A DNA stretch of 64,000 bases from CAXBCP01 sp047638395. GTDB taxonomy: Bacteria > Pseudomonadota > Alphaproteobacteria > MPNO01 > UBA830. The notes beneath the pieces are model-generated. The model searched no databases, was not told where the DNA came from, and saw only the letters and a list, made by a program, of their open reading frames with translations. The stretch spans positions 62,001 through 126,000 of the forward strand of contig JBLIMV010000014.1 of NCBI GenBank assembly GCA_047638395.1. The letters run 5' to 3'. Below are positions 52,663-62,212 of the stretch, piece by piece (the stretch's first letter is position 1; each line of letters begins with the position of its first letter). Position numbers and translations under genes: made by a program.

Positions 52663-52863
52663 AGTCGTCGTTCCCCCATATTTTGCGCAGCGCTAATGGA
52701 ATGCGTCCCGCGTCAACAGAGTTCATCTTTTTGGTAAATACTTGGTAAACAAGAAAATATTGGTGACCGGCGCGTGTCGATCATTCGCTTGAGAAAGCGG
52801 TCGGCTTCGATCACATTGCCCACCCCGATGAAATCCTGATGAACGCCAGACGAGAATTCAAAA

Positions 52864-54912
52864 ATGAAAAGCAGATGGTCCGATAAGGCCGCGCGCGCGG
52901 CGATAAAATCCTACGCCGCAGAAAATATCGGCGAGGATCTGGCCCTTCGTGTCTACACAACCCAGTTGCTCGGCAATGATCCCCGTCTGGTGCTGCACGG
53001 TGGCGGCAATACATCCGTAAAGACGCGTATGACCGACACTGCCGGCGATACGGTCGATGTCCTGTGCGTTAAAGGGTCCGGCTGGGATATGGGCGATATC
53101 GAGCCGCCCGGTCTGCCGGCCGTCCGGCTTGACGCGATCCGCAAGCTGCGGACGCTCAAAAAACTCTCCGATGAGGATATGGTCAACGCCCAGCGCGGCG
53201 CCTTGCTGGATTCCGCATCGCCCAATCCGTCCGTTGAGACGCTGCTGCATGCCTTTCTGCCGCATAAATTTGTCGACCACACCCATTCCGACGCGATCCT
53301 GTCGATCACCGACCAGCCGGATGGCAATCGTATCTGCCGCGATCTTTATGGAGATCGCGTCGCCCTGGTGCCTTACATCATGCCGGGGTTTGCGCTCGCC
53401 CAGTCCTGCGCGCGCATCTGGGAGAAGCATCCGGAGGTCGAAGGCCTCATCCTGCTCAAGCACGGTATCTTCACCTTCGGAGAGACCGCGCTTGAGGCCT
53501 ATGAGCGTATGATCGATCTCGTGACCGTCGCCGAGAAGCACCTCGCGAAGTCGGGCAAAGCGAAATCCTTCGCTTCCATACGCTTACCCAAAAATATCGC
53601 GCCGGTCGAAGATATCGCGCCGGTGCTGCGCGGTCTGGTCGCTGATCCGACACAGGAAGACTGGCGGCGCATGGTCATGGATTTCCGCGATTCGCCGGCG
53701 GCGCAGGACTACGTGAACGGCAAGGCGGTCGAAACTTACGCGACGGTCGGTCCCGTAACCCCGGACCACGTTATCCGCACCAAGCCCAAACCGCTGATTC
53801 TGCCGGTACCGAATAAGAACGATCTTGCCGGTTTTGCGATGGCGGCGGCCAAGGCGGTCGACGCCTATGAAAAGGATTACCTGCGGTATTTCGAGCGAAA
53901 CAACAGGCAGCTCAAGAACCCGAAGATCGCGCTCGATCCGTTGCCGCGGGTTATTCTGGTGCCGGGCGTGGGATTGTTCGGGTTGGGCAAGTCGGCGAAA
54001 GACGCGGCCGTTGCGGCGGACCTTGCCGAAACGACGGCACGTGTTATCGCCGATGCCGAGCGGCTTGGCCGGTATCGGTGCATTCCCGAAAAAGACATCT
54101 TTGAGATCGAATACTGGTCGCTTGAGCAGGCAAAGCTCGGCAAAGCAGCGGAAAAACCACTGGCCCGACATATCGTCGCCGTCACCGGCGGTGGATCCGG
54201 CATTGGCAAAGCGACCGCTGAGGCTTTTACCCGCGCCGGCGCCGAAGTCGCCGTGCTCGACCGCGACAAGGATGCCGCGCGCTCCGTTGCCACCGCTATC
54301 GGCGGTATCGCCGTTCAGTGCGATGTGACGAAGCCCGCATCGGTCGACGGTGCGTTTGCGGAAATCGTCCGTGCTTTTGGTGGGTTGGATATCCTGGTCT
54401 CGAACGCTGGGGCCGCCTGGCAGGGCCGTATCGGTGACGTGGACGAGAAAGTTCTGCGTGACAGTTTCGAGCTAAATTTCTGGGGGCATCAACGCTGCGC
54501 ACAGGCGGCGGTCGCGATTATGAAAGCACAGGGTACCGGCGGTGCGCTGCTGTTCAATACCTCCAAACAGGCGGTGAACCCGGGCCTCGATTTCGGGCCC
54601 TACGGTCTGCCCAAGGCATCGACGCTGTTCCTGTCGCGGCAATACGCGGTTGATCATGGGGCGGATGGTATTCGTTCGAATGCCGTCAATGCCGACCGTA
54701 TCCGATCTGGGTTGTTGACCGACGATATGATCGCGTCGCGCTCAACGGCACGGGGCCTGAGCGAGGACGATTACATGGCCGGTAATCTGCTGGGACGTGA
54801 AGTGACGGCGGATGATGTGGCCCAGGCCTTTGTCGACCTTGCGCTGGCGAAAAAAACGACCGGGGCCGTCATGACCGTCGATGGCGGCAATATCGCTGCC
54901 GCCCTGCGCTAG
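52864..54912 (+). CDS. Bifunctional class II aldolase / short-chain dehydrogenase
   Basis: Fusion protein of 682 aa. The N-terminal aldolase domain (1-430) has a zinc site in FVDHTHSDAI and the later LLKHGIF histidine, plus HGGGNTSVK. The C-terminal SDR domain (about 430-682) has VTGGGSGIGKATAEAF for NAD(P) and the Tyr-x-x-x-Lys in YGLPKAS. This is the family annotated as rhamnulose-1-phosphate aldolase with lactaldehyde dehydrogenase. No rhamnose kinase, isomerase or transporter is nearby, so the actual sugar or aldehyde is open. Monocistronic, with a terminator after it. Confidence 0.9.
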   Translation: MKSRWSDKAARAAIKSYAAENIGEDLALRVYTTQLLGNDPRLVLHGGGNTSVKTRMTDTAGDTVDVLCVKGSGWDMGDIEPPGLPAVRLDAIRKLRTLKKLSDEDMVNAQRGALLDSASPNPSVETLLHAFLPHKFVDHTHSDAILSITDQPDGNRICRDLYGDRVALVPYIMPGFALAQSCARIWEKHPEVEGLILLKHGIFTFGETALEAYERMIDLVTVAEKHLAKSGKAKSFASIRLPKNIAPVEDIAPVLRGLVADPTQEDWRRMVMDFRDSPAAQDYVNGKAVETYATVGPVTPDHVIRTKPKPLILPVPNKNDLAGFAMAAAKAVDAYEKDYLRYFERNNRQLKNPKIALDPLPRVILVPGVGLFGLGKSAKDAAVAADLAETTARVIADAERLGRYRCIPEKDIFEIEYWSLEQAKLGKAAEKPLARHIVAVTGGGSGIGKATAEAFTRAGAEVAVLDRDKDAARSVATAIGGIAVQCDVTKPASVDGAFAEIVRAFGGLDILVSNAGAAWQGRIGDVDEKVLRDSFELNFWGHQRCAQAAVAIMKAQGTGGALLFNTSKQAVNPGLDFGPYGLPKASTLFLSRQYAVDHGADGIRSNAVNADRIRSGLLTDDMIASRSTARGLSEDDYMAGNLLGREVTADDVAQAFVDLALAKKTTGAVMTVDGGNIAAALR

Positions 54913-54921
54913 CCCATAAAA

Positions 54922-54950
54922 AAACCCTCTCCCGCGAGGGGAGAGGGTTT
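54922..54950. terminator. Terminator between convergent aldolase/SDR and dienelactone hydrolase genes
   Basis: Perfect 12-base arms AAACCCTCTCCC and GGGAGAGGGTTT with a five-base loop. On the minus strand a run of seven T residues follows, so it is strongest for the dienelactone hydrolase gene; on the plus strand only TTT follows. Confidence 0.85.
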
Positions 54951-54974
54951 CGGTCGTGTTCGCTATCAGGCGGA

Positions 54975-55649
54975 TCAGCTGGCGTGTTCGTCCATCCAGC
55001 TCAATGCGCGGGCGAAGGCACGCTGTGTTGCGCCTTCGTTGTATGAATCGCGGTCGTCGCAGGTGAAGCCGTGACCGGAATCGTCATAGACATAAAGCGG
55101 GCTGTCCTGCAGCGCGTCCTTGATCGTCTGCAGATCGTTGAGCGGAATGGCTGCGTCCTTGTCACCGAAGTGGAACTGGACCGGGCAGTTCGGCTTCATG
55201 TCGCCGACCTTGGCCGCGATCCCGCCGCCGTAGAACGGCATGGCGGCCGAAACGCCGTCCACCGTGCAGGCGGCGACGTATGTCGCATACCCACCGAAGC
55301 AGAAGCCGATCACACTGACCTTGCCGGCAGACGCGACCGCCTGAACGGCGGCGCTGACATCGGCCGTAATCCATGGGTCGGTGATCTTGCCGCGGGTCTC
55401 GCGGCCGATGCCGAAATCGGTTTCGTTGTAGCCGAGCTCGATGCCTTTTTCGACGCGGTCGAACAGTGCGGGCGCAATTGTCTCATAGCCCTGTTCGGCG
55501 AAGTAATCAACGGTGCTGCGGATCTGGCCGTTGATGCCGAAGATTTCCTGAACCACGACAAGCGCGCCTTTTACCGCACCTGTCGGCGATGCCTTATAGG
55601 CGTCGAGCGTGTGGCCGTCGGATGTCGTGAGTGAGATTATCTCTCCCAT
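54975..55649 (-). CDS. Dienelactone hydrolase family protein
   Basis: Alpha/beta hydrolase of 224 aa with a cysteine nucleophile: Cys117 in GFCFGG, Asp in FGDKDA (163 or 165) and His193 in SGHGFTC. The opening VVVQEIFGINGQIRS is typical. The family opens dienelactones from chlorocatechol breakdown, but many members act on other esters. Start at 55649 with GGGAGA upstream. Transcribed alone. Confidence 0.9.
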   Translation of the reverse strand: MGEIISLTTSDGHTLDAYKASPTGAVKGALVVVQEIFGINGQIRSTVDYFAEQGYETIAPALFDRVEKGIELGYNETDFGIGRETRGKITDPWITADVSAAVQAVASAGKVSVIGFCFGGYATYVAACTVDGVSAAMPFYGGGIAAKVGDMKPNCPVQFHFGDKDAAIPLNDLQTIKDALQDSPLYVYDDSGHGFTCDDRDSYNEGATQRAFARALSWMDEHAS

Positions 55650-55753
55650 AATTCTCCCTTTCTCTGGGTCCCTGATTGAAGTCAAAATACGCTTTTATTA
55701 TCGCGCGGCAGTGTCGTTGTGCCGCTGCCGTGAACGTAGCTTAGCGCGCCGGG

Positions 55754-56854
55754 TCAGACGTTGAAACGGAAAAGGATCACGTCGCCGTCCTTGACGGTGT
55801 AATCGCGGCCTTCCTGGCGTACCCGGCCGGCTTCTTTGGCACCCTGTTCGCCGTTATTCCCCACATAGTCGTCATATCCGATGGTTTCGGCGCAGATAAA
55901 ACCGCGGGCGAAATCGGTATGGATGACGCCTGCCGCATCGACGGCCTTGCTGTCATCGGGAATGGTCCAGGCGCGGCTTTCTTTGGGGCCTGCGGTGAAA
56001 TAGGTAATCAGGCCAAGGAGGTCGTAGCCCGCGCGGATAACGCGTTCGAGGCCGGTGCGCTCCAGCCCGAGGCTTTCAAGAAATTCGCGCTTTTCGTCCG
56101 GGTCATCGAGCTGTGCGACTTCGGATTCGATCGCCGCAGACACCACCACGCAGGCGGCGTTTTCGGCTGCTGCCCGCTCGGCGACTTTTTTCGTCAGCGC
56201 GTTGCCGGTGGCGGCCGAATCCTCGTCGACGTTACAGACATACATAATCGGCTTCGCCGTCAGTAGCTGCATCTGGTTGAAGAGGGGCGCGTCGTCCTTG
56301 GAAACTTCCATCGTCCGCGCAGGTTTGCCGTCTTCGAGCAGCGCGATGGCGCGCTGGACGAGATCAAGCATCGCCTTCGATTCCTTGTCGCCGCCTCGGG
56401 CTTTCTTGACCAGCGGATCGACACGGCGCTCCAGGCTCTGAAGATCGGCCAGCATTAATTCTGTGTCGATCACGTCCGCATCCGCGAGCGGATCGACCTT
56501 GCCGGCAACGTGCGTGACCTCGTCGCCCTCAAAGCAACGGAGCACATGGGCGATCGCGGCGACCTCGCGGATGTGACCGAGAAACTGGTTGCCCAATCCC
56601 TCGCCCTTGCTTGCGCCGGCGACCAGGCCTGCAATGTCGAGAAATTCCAACTGTGCGGGAACAATACTCTCCGACTTGGCCAGGCCGGCGATGATCGCCA
56701 TGCGTTCATCCGGCACGGATACCCGGCCGGCATTCGGCTCGACCGTGCAAAACGGATAGTTGGCGGCTTCAGCGGCGGCCGTTGCGGTCAGCGCGTTGAA
56801 CAGGGTCGATTTACCGACATTCGGCAGGCCGACAATTCCACATTGAAAACCCAT
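55754..56854 (-). CDS. ychF: Redox-regulated ATPase YchF (Obg-type)
   Basis: P-loop protein of 366 aa. GIVGLPNVGKSTLFNALT is the nucleotide loop, LEFLDIAGLVAGASKGEGLGNQFL the G3 region, and the C-terminal TGS domain contains ADFARGFICAETIGYDDY. YchF binds ATP in preference to GTP and associates with ribosomes. It is the last gene of prs-rplY-pth-ychF, five bases after pth. Confidence 0.96.
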   Translation of the reverse strand: MGFQCGIVGLPNVGKSTLFNALTATAAAEAANYPFCTVEPNAGRVSVPDERMAIIAGLAKSESIVPAQLEFLDIAGLVAGASKGEGLGNQFLGHIREVAAIAHVLRCFEGDEVTHVAGKVDPLADADVIDTELMLADLQSLERRVDPLVKKARGGDKESKAMLDLVQRAIALLEDGKPARTMEVSKDDAPLFNQMQLLTAKPIMYVCNVDEDSAATGNALTKKVAERAAAENAACVVVSAAIESEVAQLDDPDEKREFLESLGLERTGLERVIRAGYDLLGLITYFTAGPKESRAWTIPDDSKAVDAAGVIHTDFARGFICAETIGYDDYVGNNGEQGAKEAGRVRQEGRDYTVKDGDVILFRFNV

Positions 56855-56859
56855 TAGTT

Positions 56860-57450
56860 CTATTCCTTCTCCGGCTTGCCGGGGGGCGGGGCGAGATATG
56901 CCACGCGCGTCATGAAACCGGCATCGTCGCCTTCCACCAGATACGGGACGGCATCGGCAACGGCATCTATCGTTCGTTCAACCCAGTCCATTTCCGACTT
57001 CGGAAAATCTGACAGGACGTAGCTGTGAACCCGTTTTTTGTCACCCGGATGACCGATCCCGATCCGTACCCGTTTGAAGTCCTGGCCGATATGCGACGAG
57101 ATACTGCGAATGCCGTTATGGCCCGCATGACCGCCGCCCATCTTGACCCGGATTTTCCCGGGAGCGAGGTCGAGCTCGTCGTAGAGGACGGTGACCTGAA
57201 GCGGGCGAAGTTTGTAGAAACGCACGGCGGACCCAAGCGCGCGACCGGACTCGTTCATAAACGTCTTGGGCTTCAGCAACAGGATTTTTTCGCCGTGGAT
57301 CGCGCCTTCGGCGACATACGAATTGTGCTTGGACTGGCGCAAAACCAAGTTATAGCGGCGGATGATTTCATCCGCCGCCATAAACCCGATATTGTGGCGT
57401 TGCCGGGCGTGTTTCGGGCCGGGGTTGCCGAGCCCTGCAAAGATCAGCAT
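56860..57450 (-). CDS. pth: Peptidyl-tRNA hydrolase
   Basis: Product of 196 aa that recycles peptidyl-tRNA. The catalytic His is in HARQRHNIGFMAADEI, the substrate Asn in KPKTFMNESGRALG, and DELDLAPGKIRVKMGGGHAG and HNGIRSI complete the site. Thirty-six bases follow rplY. Length and motifs are standard. Confidence 0.96.
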   Translation of the reverse strand: MLIFAGLGNPGPKHARQRHNIGFMAADEIIRRYNLVLRQSKHNSYVAEGAIHGEKILLLKPKTFMNESGRALGSAVRFYKLRPLQVTVLYDELDLAPGKIRVKMGGGHAGHNGIRSISSHIGQDFKRVRIGIGHPGDKKRVHSYVLSDFPKSEMDWVERTIDAVADAVPYLVEGDDAGFMTRVAYLAPPPGKPEKE

Positions 57451-57486
57451 GGCTGTCTACCGGCCCTGGCCTGCAACAAGGACCTG

Positions 57487-58161
57487 TTAGTCCTTGTTGC
57501 CGTCTCCGCCATCTTCGGCACCGCCTTCTTCGCCGTCGGCTCCTTCGCCTTCTGCACCCTCTTCGCCTTCTTCGTCCACGGTGGGCTCGACGGCAATGGT
57601 TGGTGCGGCAATCGTGGCAATCGTGAAGTCACGCTCGGTGATCACGAATTCAACACCATCCGGCAGCGTAACGGCGCTGGCATGCATCGAATCGCCAACA
57701 TCGAGGCCCGCAAGCTGGAGGATGAGCTCCGGCGGAATGTTGTCGGCGGTGCAAAGCACTTCGACTTCGTAGCGCACGATGTTGAGCACGCCGCCCGATT
57801 TGAGACCAGGACTGTCGTCCTCGCCTTCAAAGACGACCGGCACATTGGCGGCAATTTTCCGCTTCGGGTCGAAACGCAGGAAATCGACATGCAACGGCAT
57901 ATCGGACACCGGATGGAACTGCACGTCGCGCGGCAAAACGCGATGTTTCGCGCCGGCGATCTCTACATCGACCAGCTGGATGAAGAACTGCGGGTTATCG
58001 AGCTCTTTGATAAGCACGCGCTGTTCCAGCGTCAGTAGAATCGGTTCTTCCTTGTTGCCGTAGATAACGGCGGGTACCTGCCCATCACGACGAGCCTGGC
58101 GCGCGGACCCCTTACCCACGCCGTCTCGCGGAGAGGCGGGTACAGTTTCGACCACAGCCAT
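57487..58161 (-). CDS. rplY: 50S ribosomal protein L25/general stress protein Ctc
   Basis: 5S rRNA-binding protein of 224 aa. The L25 domain (GKGSARQARRDGQVPAVIYG) is followed by the TL5 C-terminal domain to about residue 190. The last 35 residues (after AVEPTVDEEG) are almost entirely Glu, Gly, Asp and Ala, an acidic disordered tail found in many alphaproteobacterial L25 proteins. AAAGGAG precedes the start. Second gene after prs. Confidence 0.95.
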   Translation of the reverse strand: MAVVETVPASPRDGVGKGSARQARRDGQVPAVIYGNKEEPILLTLEQRVLIKELDNPQFFIQLVDVEIAGAKHRVLPRDVQFHPVSDMPLHVDFLRFDPKRKIAANVPVVFEGEDDSPGLKSGGVLNIVRYEVEVLCTADNIPPELILQLAGLDVGDSMHASAVTLPDGVEFVITERDFTIATIAAPTIAVEPTVDEEGEEGAEGEGADGEEGGAEDGGDGNKD

Positions 58162-58267
58162 AATAGTCTCCTTTAAAGTAAGTGTGCCGGCCTCCAGGGG
58201 TGCCGGTCACAGAAAATACGCCCGCCGAATCCGGCAGGGGCGCGCGTTATTAGCGGTAAATCAGGGC

Positions 58268-59200
58268 CTAGTCAAACAGACTGGAGACAGATCTGGCATC
58301 GGTGATGCGCTCAATCGCCTCACCCATCAGGGGCGCGATGGAGATCTGCTGGATATTACTGGCCACGCGGACCGCCTCGGTGCCGAGGATGGAGTCCGTA
58401 ATAACCATGGATTCCAAGGGTGAGGAGGATACACGGCTGACGGCGCCACCAGACAGCACACCGTGCGTGATATAGGCGTGGACGGCCTTTGCCCCTGCAT
58501 CTTTGAGGGCCTGGGCCGCATTACACAGCGTTCCGCCGGAATCGACGATGTCGTCAACCAGGATACAGGTGCGGTCTTTGACATCACCGATGATGTGCAT
58601 GACTTCGGATACGCCTGCGCGTTCGCGCCGTTTATCGATGATTGCGAGGTCAGTGCCGAGCCGTTTGGCAAAGGCACGGGCACGCACCACGCCGCCGACA
58701 TCGGGAGACACCATCATCAGGTCGCCATTGTCGAAATTTTCTTCGATATGACGGACAAAAACAGGTGCGGCGAACATGTTGTCCAGAGGGATGTCGAAGA
58801 AACCCTGAATCTGGCCGGCATGAAGGTCCATTGTGAGTACGCGGTCAGCGCCGGCGACAGTGATGAGATTTGCGACCAGCTTTGCTGAAATCGGCGTCCG
58901 CGGACCTGATTTGCGGTCCTGACGGGCATAGCCGAAATACGGCATCACCGCTGTAATGCGGCTTGCCGATCCACGGCGGACCGCATCGAGCGCGACCAGA
59001 AGCTCCATCAGGTGGTCATTGGCCGGATAGGATGTGGACTGGATAATGAAAACGTCTTCGCCGCGAACGTTTTCATGAATCTCCACGAAACATTCCATAT
59101 CCGAAAACCGCCGGACGCTGGCTTCGGTCAGTGGCAGTTTGAGATACGCGGCGATCGCTTCGGACAGCGGACGATTGCTGTTACACGCAATAATTTTCAT
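58268..59200 (-). CDS. prs: Ribose-phosphate pyrophosphokinase
   Basis: Makes PRPP from ribose-5-phosphate and ATP. Product of 310 aa with RSGSASRITAVMPYFGYARQ, the cation and ATP site DLHAGQIQGFFDIPLDNM and the PRPP loop ILVDDIVDSGGTLCNAA. First gene of the prs-rplY-pth-ychF group. 106 bases separate it from rplY, enough for a separate promoter there. Confidence 0.97.
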   Translation of the reverse strand: MKIIACNSNRPLSEAIAAYLKLPLTEASVRRFSDMECFVEIHENVRGEDVFIIQSTSYPANDHLMELLVALDAVRRGSASRITAVMPYFGYARQDRKSGPRTPISAKLVANLITVAGADRVLTMDLHAGQIQGFFDIPLDNMFAAPVFVRHIEENFDNGDLMMVSPDVGGVVRARAFAKRLGTDLAIIDKRRERAGVSEVMHIIGDVKDRTCILVDDIVDSGGTLCNAAQALKDAGAKAVHAYITHGVLSGGAVSRVSSSPLESMVITDSILGTEAVRVASNIQQISIAPLMGEAIERITDARSVSSLFD

Positions 59201-59348
59201 GTCCGCCCACTTCCAGACCTGACGATTTTCGGCAGGTCACTAATGTATTATCCTGCGTCCGCCTCCCGAGCCGACGCTGGCGCAAATTACCAGTGGTGCC
59301 GGAGGGTGTAAACGCTCATCGATTCTCTTCTCGTTGCTGTTAACGAGG

Positions 59349-60296
59349 CTATTGCATCGGCTTCGCAGGGGCGTCCGACGGAGCGCCGGATAGCGCGCTT
59401 TCCGGCACTTTTTCGAGTACATCGCGAATGCCCTGGGCCGCGCCAAGCGCGATACCGCGGGCGATTTTGGGCCAGTCGTTTTCCAGTACTTCCGGCGCGA
59501 CCGAATTTTTCTGACGCAGTTTGCCGAGTTCCCGCCCGTCCGCGCTCATCACGACCCAATCAAGGTGCAGCTCTCTTCGTCCTTTGGGCCCTGAGGTTCC
59601 GGCGGGCGTGGGCGTCAGCTGCACGGTCCCCACGACAATGACGGAATTATCGCGCATCTTCGATGTCACCCGCAATGCCTGGCGGCGGAGAGCCGTTTCC
59701 AGTTCGCTCCGCAGCAGGGCGCCGGCGGTCTCGGGGGCACCGTCAATCTTCCAGACGTGCAGCGTGCGCTGCACCCGGTCGGCCGTCCGGTCGCGCTCGG
59801 CGGGCCCCTGGACGATCTCGGCAATTTTTCCCGCGGATTTTTGGGCTATCTCACGTAACAAGGTCGGGCTGCCATTGGCCCAGGCGGTTTTGCGGGCCGC
59901 AATATCCAGGACGTGCTCACCCTGTTGGATGCCGTTGCGGTCAGATACCCGCCAGATAACGCGAATTTCGCTGCGGGCGCTGCCGCGTGGGGTTGCGATG
60001 GCCTGTCCGGTGAGCACGAGGCTGGAGCTGTTGCCGTCTTCGGTGAAGGCCGGCAGATTCCGGTCGACCAGCGCGGTCGCCATCGCGCGCGCCAGAACGG
60101 CGCCAGTGTCTTCCGGCATACCCTGTACCGGGCGAACCACGACGCCAGACCTGTCCGCCAGTTTCAGAAGCGGGTTTGCCGTCTTGTTTGATGCGTCCGG
60201 CTGGAACGGCTGGGGCAGCGGCTGGCAGGCGGTCGCCACCAGTGCCAGCACGGCAAGCATCGGCACAAAGGCGGAAACAAGGCGTCTAGATCGCAC
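59349..60296 (-). CDS. Lipoprotein, hypothetical, 315 aa
   Basis: Predicted outer or inner membrane lipoprotein. The lipobox LVATAC places the lipidated Cys at residue 24. The mature part has no family I can name; it includes ALARAMATALVDRNLPAF and VVGTVQLTPTPAGTSGPKGR and ends in IALGAAQGIRDVLEKV. The start is a GTG at 60296 overlapping the end of a very short reading frame (60286-60342), with GGTGAG upstream. It follows pgeF in the hldD-lgt-midA-pgeF series. Confidence 0.75.
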   Translation of the reverse strand: MRSRRLVSAFVPMLAVLALVATACQPLPQPFQPDASNKTANPLLKLADRSGVVVRPVQGMPEDTGAVLARAMATALVDRNLPAFTEDGNSSSLVLTGQAIATPRGSARSEIRVIWRVSDRNGIQQGEHVLDIAARKTAWANGSPTLLREIAQKSAGKIAEIVQGPAERDRTADRVQRTLHVWKIDGAPETAGALLRSELETALRRQALRVTSKMRDNSVIVVGTVQLTPTPAGTSGPKGRRELHLDWVVMSADGRELGKLRQKNSVAPEVLENDWPKIARGIALGAAQGIRDVLEKVPESALSGAPSDAPAKPMQ

Positions 60297-60342
60297 AGCT
60301 CACCATCAGGCCCAGGATGAGGACGAACAGGAATACAATCAT
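60286..60342 (-). CDS. Possible 18-residue membrane peptide
   Basis: ATG at 60342, 11 bases past the pgeF stop, reads MIVFLFVLILGLMVSCAI and a TAG, a single hydrophobic helix. Its end overlaps the GTG of the following lipoprotein gene by 11 bases. It could be a coupling peptide or a chance frame; no clear ribosome site. Confidence 0.25.
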   Translation of the reverse strand: MIVFLFVLILGLMVSCAI

Positions 60343-60353
60343 GTGGGGCAAGG

Positions 60354-61130
60354 TCAGGGCGCCTCCGTCAGCGTGATCGCCGAAAGGCCGCGGCCATAAT
60401 CGTCTTCGCCCCGGTGGCAGGTACGCCGATAGCTGAAAAACAAATCTTCGGCGGCATACGTATCCACATCCAGCGTACCCAGGGAGCCTATGCCGGCCTG
60501 TTCCAGACGGCGCAGAACGTATCCCTGCAAATCGAACAGGTGCTTGCCGGTCTCTCCATCGGGACGAAAGAGCGTTATCGCCCCTGCATCGTCTTCCACG
60601 AACGGATCCGGGAAATCGGCGCCTACCTGATAGGAGCTTTGGGCAATACAGGGACCGACGGTGGCCCGGATTCCCCGCCGCGTGGCGCCGAGGTTTTCCA
60701 TGGCCGCGATTGTGTTTTCGACAACGCCGCCTAATGCCCCGCGCCACCCGGCATGGGCCGCGCCGATGACCCCGCCTTCGGCATCGGCAAACAGCACCGG
60801 CGCGCAATCGGCGGTCAGGATGCCGAGGGCGACACCCGGGGTTCGGGTCACCATTGCGTCGGCCTCAGGGCGGTTGGCCAGAATTTGCCCCGGGTCCGTC
60901 AACGTCACGACCTCCGGGCTGTGGACCTGATACAGCGTGACCAGCCTGTCTTCTTCGAGCTCGAGATGGGCTGCCGCACGGCGTTTGTTCTCCTGTACAC
61001 GGGTCGGGTCGTCGGACGATCCAGCGCCGCAATTGAGCGACGCGTAGATTCCGTCGCTGACGCCGCCGTCGCGCGTGAAGAAGGCGTGTCTGACGCCGGT
61101 GATATTGTCCAGCGAGGCGGATTTCAACAT
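60354..61130 (-). CDS. pgeF: Peptidoglycan editing factor PgeF (laccase-domain, YfiH type)
   Basis: Product of 258 aa. The metal site is formed by residues in ILTADCAPVLFADAEGGVIG and AAHAGWRGALGGVVEN plus the final helix histidine region. YfiH proteins remove wrongly incorporated residues from peptidoglycan precursors or act as purine nucleosidases; older annotation calls them polyphenol oxidases. Its ATG overlaps the end of the MidA gene by seven bases (ATGTTGA). Confidence 0.93.
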   Translation of the reverse strand: MLKSASLDNITGVRHAFFTRDGGVSDGIYASLNCGAGSSDDPTRVQENKRRAAAHLELEEDRLVTLYQVHSPEVVTLTDPGQILANRPEADAMVTRTPGVALGILTADCAPVLFADAEGGVIGAAHAGWRGALGGVVENTIAAMENLGATRRGIRATVGPCIAQSSYQVGADFPDPFVEDDAGAITLFRPDGETGKHLFDLQGYVLRRLEQAGIGSLGTLDVDTYAAEDLFFSYRRTCHRGEDDYGRGLSAITLTEAP

Positions 61131-62212
61131 GGTTCTTCCATCCAGGATTCAAACCCGGCCAGTCTAGGCATTTCGGCCGATGTGGCCACCATAACCTTGA
61201 AGAGCTCACCCATTTGTCCGGGATCTGTTAGCCGGGCCGTTGCCGCGTTCAGATCGGCGCGGACATCCGGTGAAGCGTTCTGTAAAAGCTGATCGGTCCG
61301 CTCCCGGATACCTATGGCGGTTAAAAAAGCGGATTGAGAGATCGGACCGCTTGCCGTTGCGCCGCCCGATTCCAGTCGCCGCGCGAATGCGTCGAAATCG
61401 ACATGCGCGGTCAGGTCCGCTTTGCCCGGGTCGGACAGCGGGTCGGTAAATTTGTGGTCATGGATCGCCTGCAGGGTCTCGCCCGTCGCTGACGTGCCAT
61501 GACCGTAATCGATCAGCAGCGCCGCCCCGGGTGCCGCGTTCAGCCGGCTGTTCAGGGTGTCTGCGAAGTCCATCGCAGCGGGACAGGTCTCAAAGATGGC
61601 GCCGGGCAGTGCGGTCGATGCCATCATGGGCCCGCCATCCGCCGCCGCCGGGCCGGTTACGAAAACAAGGCCGTCCGGCCCGGTATCCACACAGCGATCG
61701 GCCCAGCCTGTGTCCGTCATCACGAACTGATGAATAGGCAATGCATCCAGGAATTCGTTCGCCACCAGGATCATGGGGCCCGCCGGCACGGAGGCGATCG
61801 TGTCATGCCAGCGCGGTGAATAGCCCGACAGGGTTTCTTCCTGCCGCCGACGCATGGCAGGGCTGGTCTCGACCAGATGAATATCGATGGCCTTGTGAAA
61901 ATCCGGTACCGATTTCGCAGCCCGCAGCAGATCGTTCATCAGCGTGCCGCGGCCCGGACCGCATTCGACGAGAATCAGTTTGTCCGGGGAGCCGATCTGC
62001 TGCCAGGTGACCGCGGCCCACAGCCCGATCAGTTCGCCGAAGACCTGAGAGATTTCAGGTGCCGTGACAAAGTCGCCTGCGGTGCCGAAGGGGTCTCCGG
62101 TCATATAATAGCCGTGTTCGGGATGACCGAGCGCCAGCGCCATAAAGTCAGCGACGGGGATCGGTCCATCTTTGGCGATCCTGTCGCGGATCAGGGTCTC
62201 AAGGGGTGACAT
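61124..62212 (-). CDS. SAM-dependent methyltransferase, MidA/NDUFAF7 family
   Basis: Product of 362 aa. SAM site LVECGPGRGTLMNDLLRA, with GDFVTAPEISQVFGELIGLW, VANEFLDALPIHQFV and LLIDYGHG as other family blocks. In mitochondria the homologue methylates an Arg of complex I; the bacterial target is not settled. Overlaps lgt by 14 bases and pgeF by seven, so the three are tightly coupled. Confidence 0.9.
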   Translation of the reverse strand: MSPLETLIRDRIAKDGPIPVADFMALALGHPEHGYYMTGDPFGTAGDFVTAPEISQVFGELIGLWAAVTWQQIGSPDKLILVECGPGRGTLMNDLLRAAKSVPDFHKAIDIHLVETSPAMRRRQEETLSGYSPRWHDTIASVPAGPMILVANEFLDALPIHQFVMTDTGWADRCVDTGPDGLVFVTGPAAADGGPMMASTALPGAIFETCPAAMDFADTLNSRLNAAPGAALLIDYGHGTSATGETLQAIHDHKFTDPLSDPGKADLTAHVDFDAFARRLESGGATASGPISQSAFLTAIGIRERTDQLLQNASPDVRADLNAATARLTDPGQMGELFKVMVATSAEMPRLAGFESWMEEPC

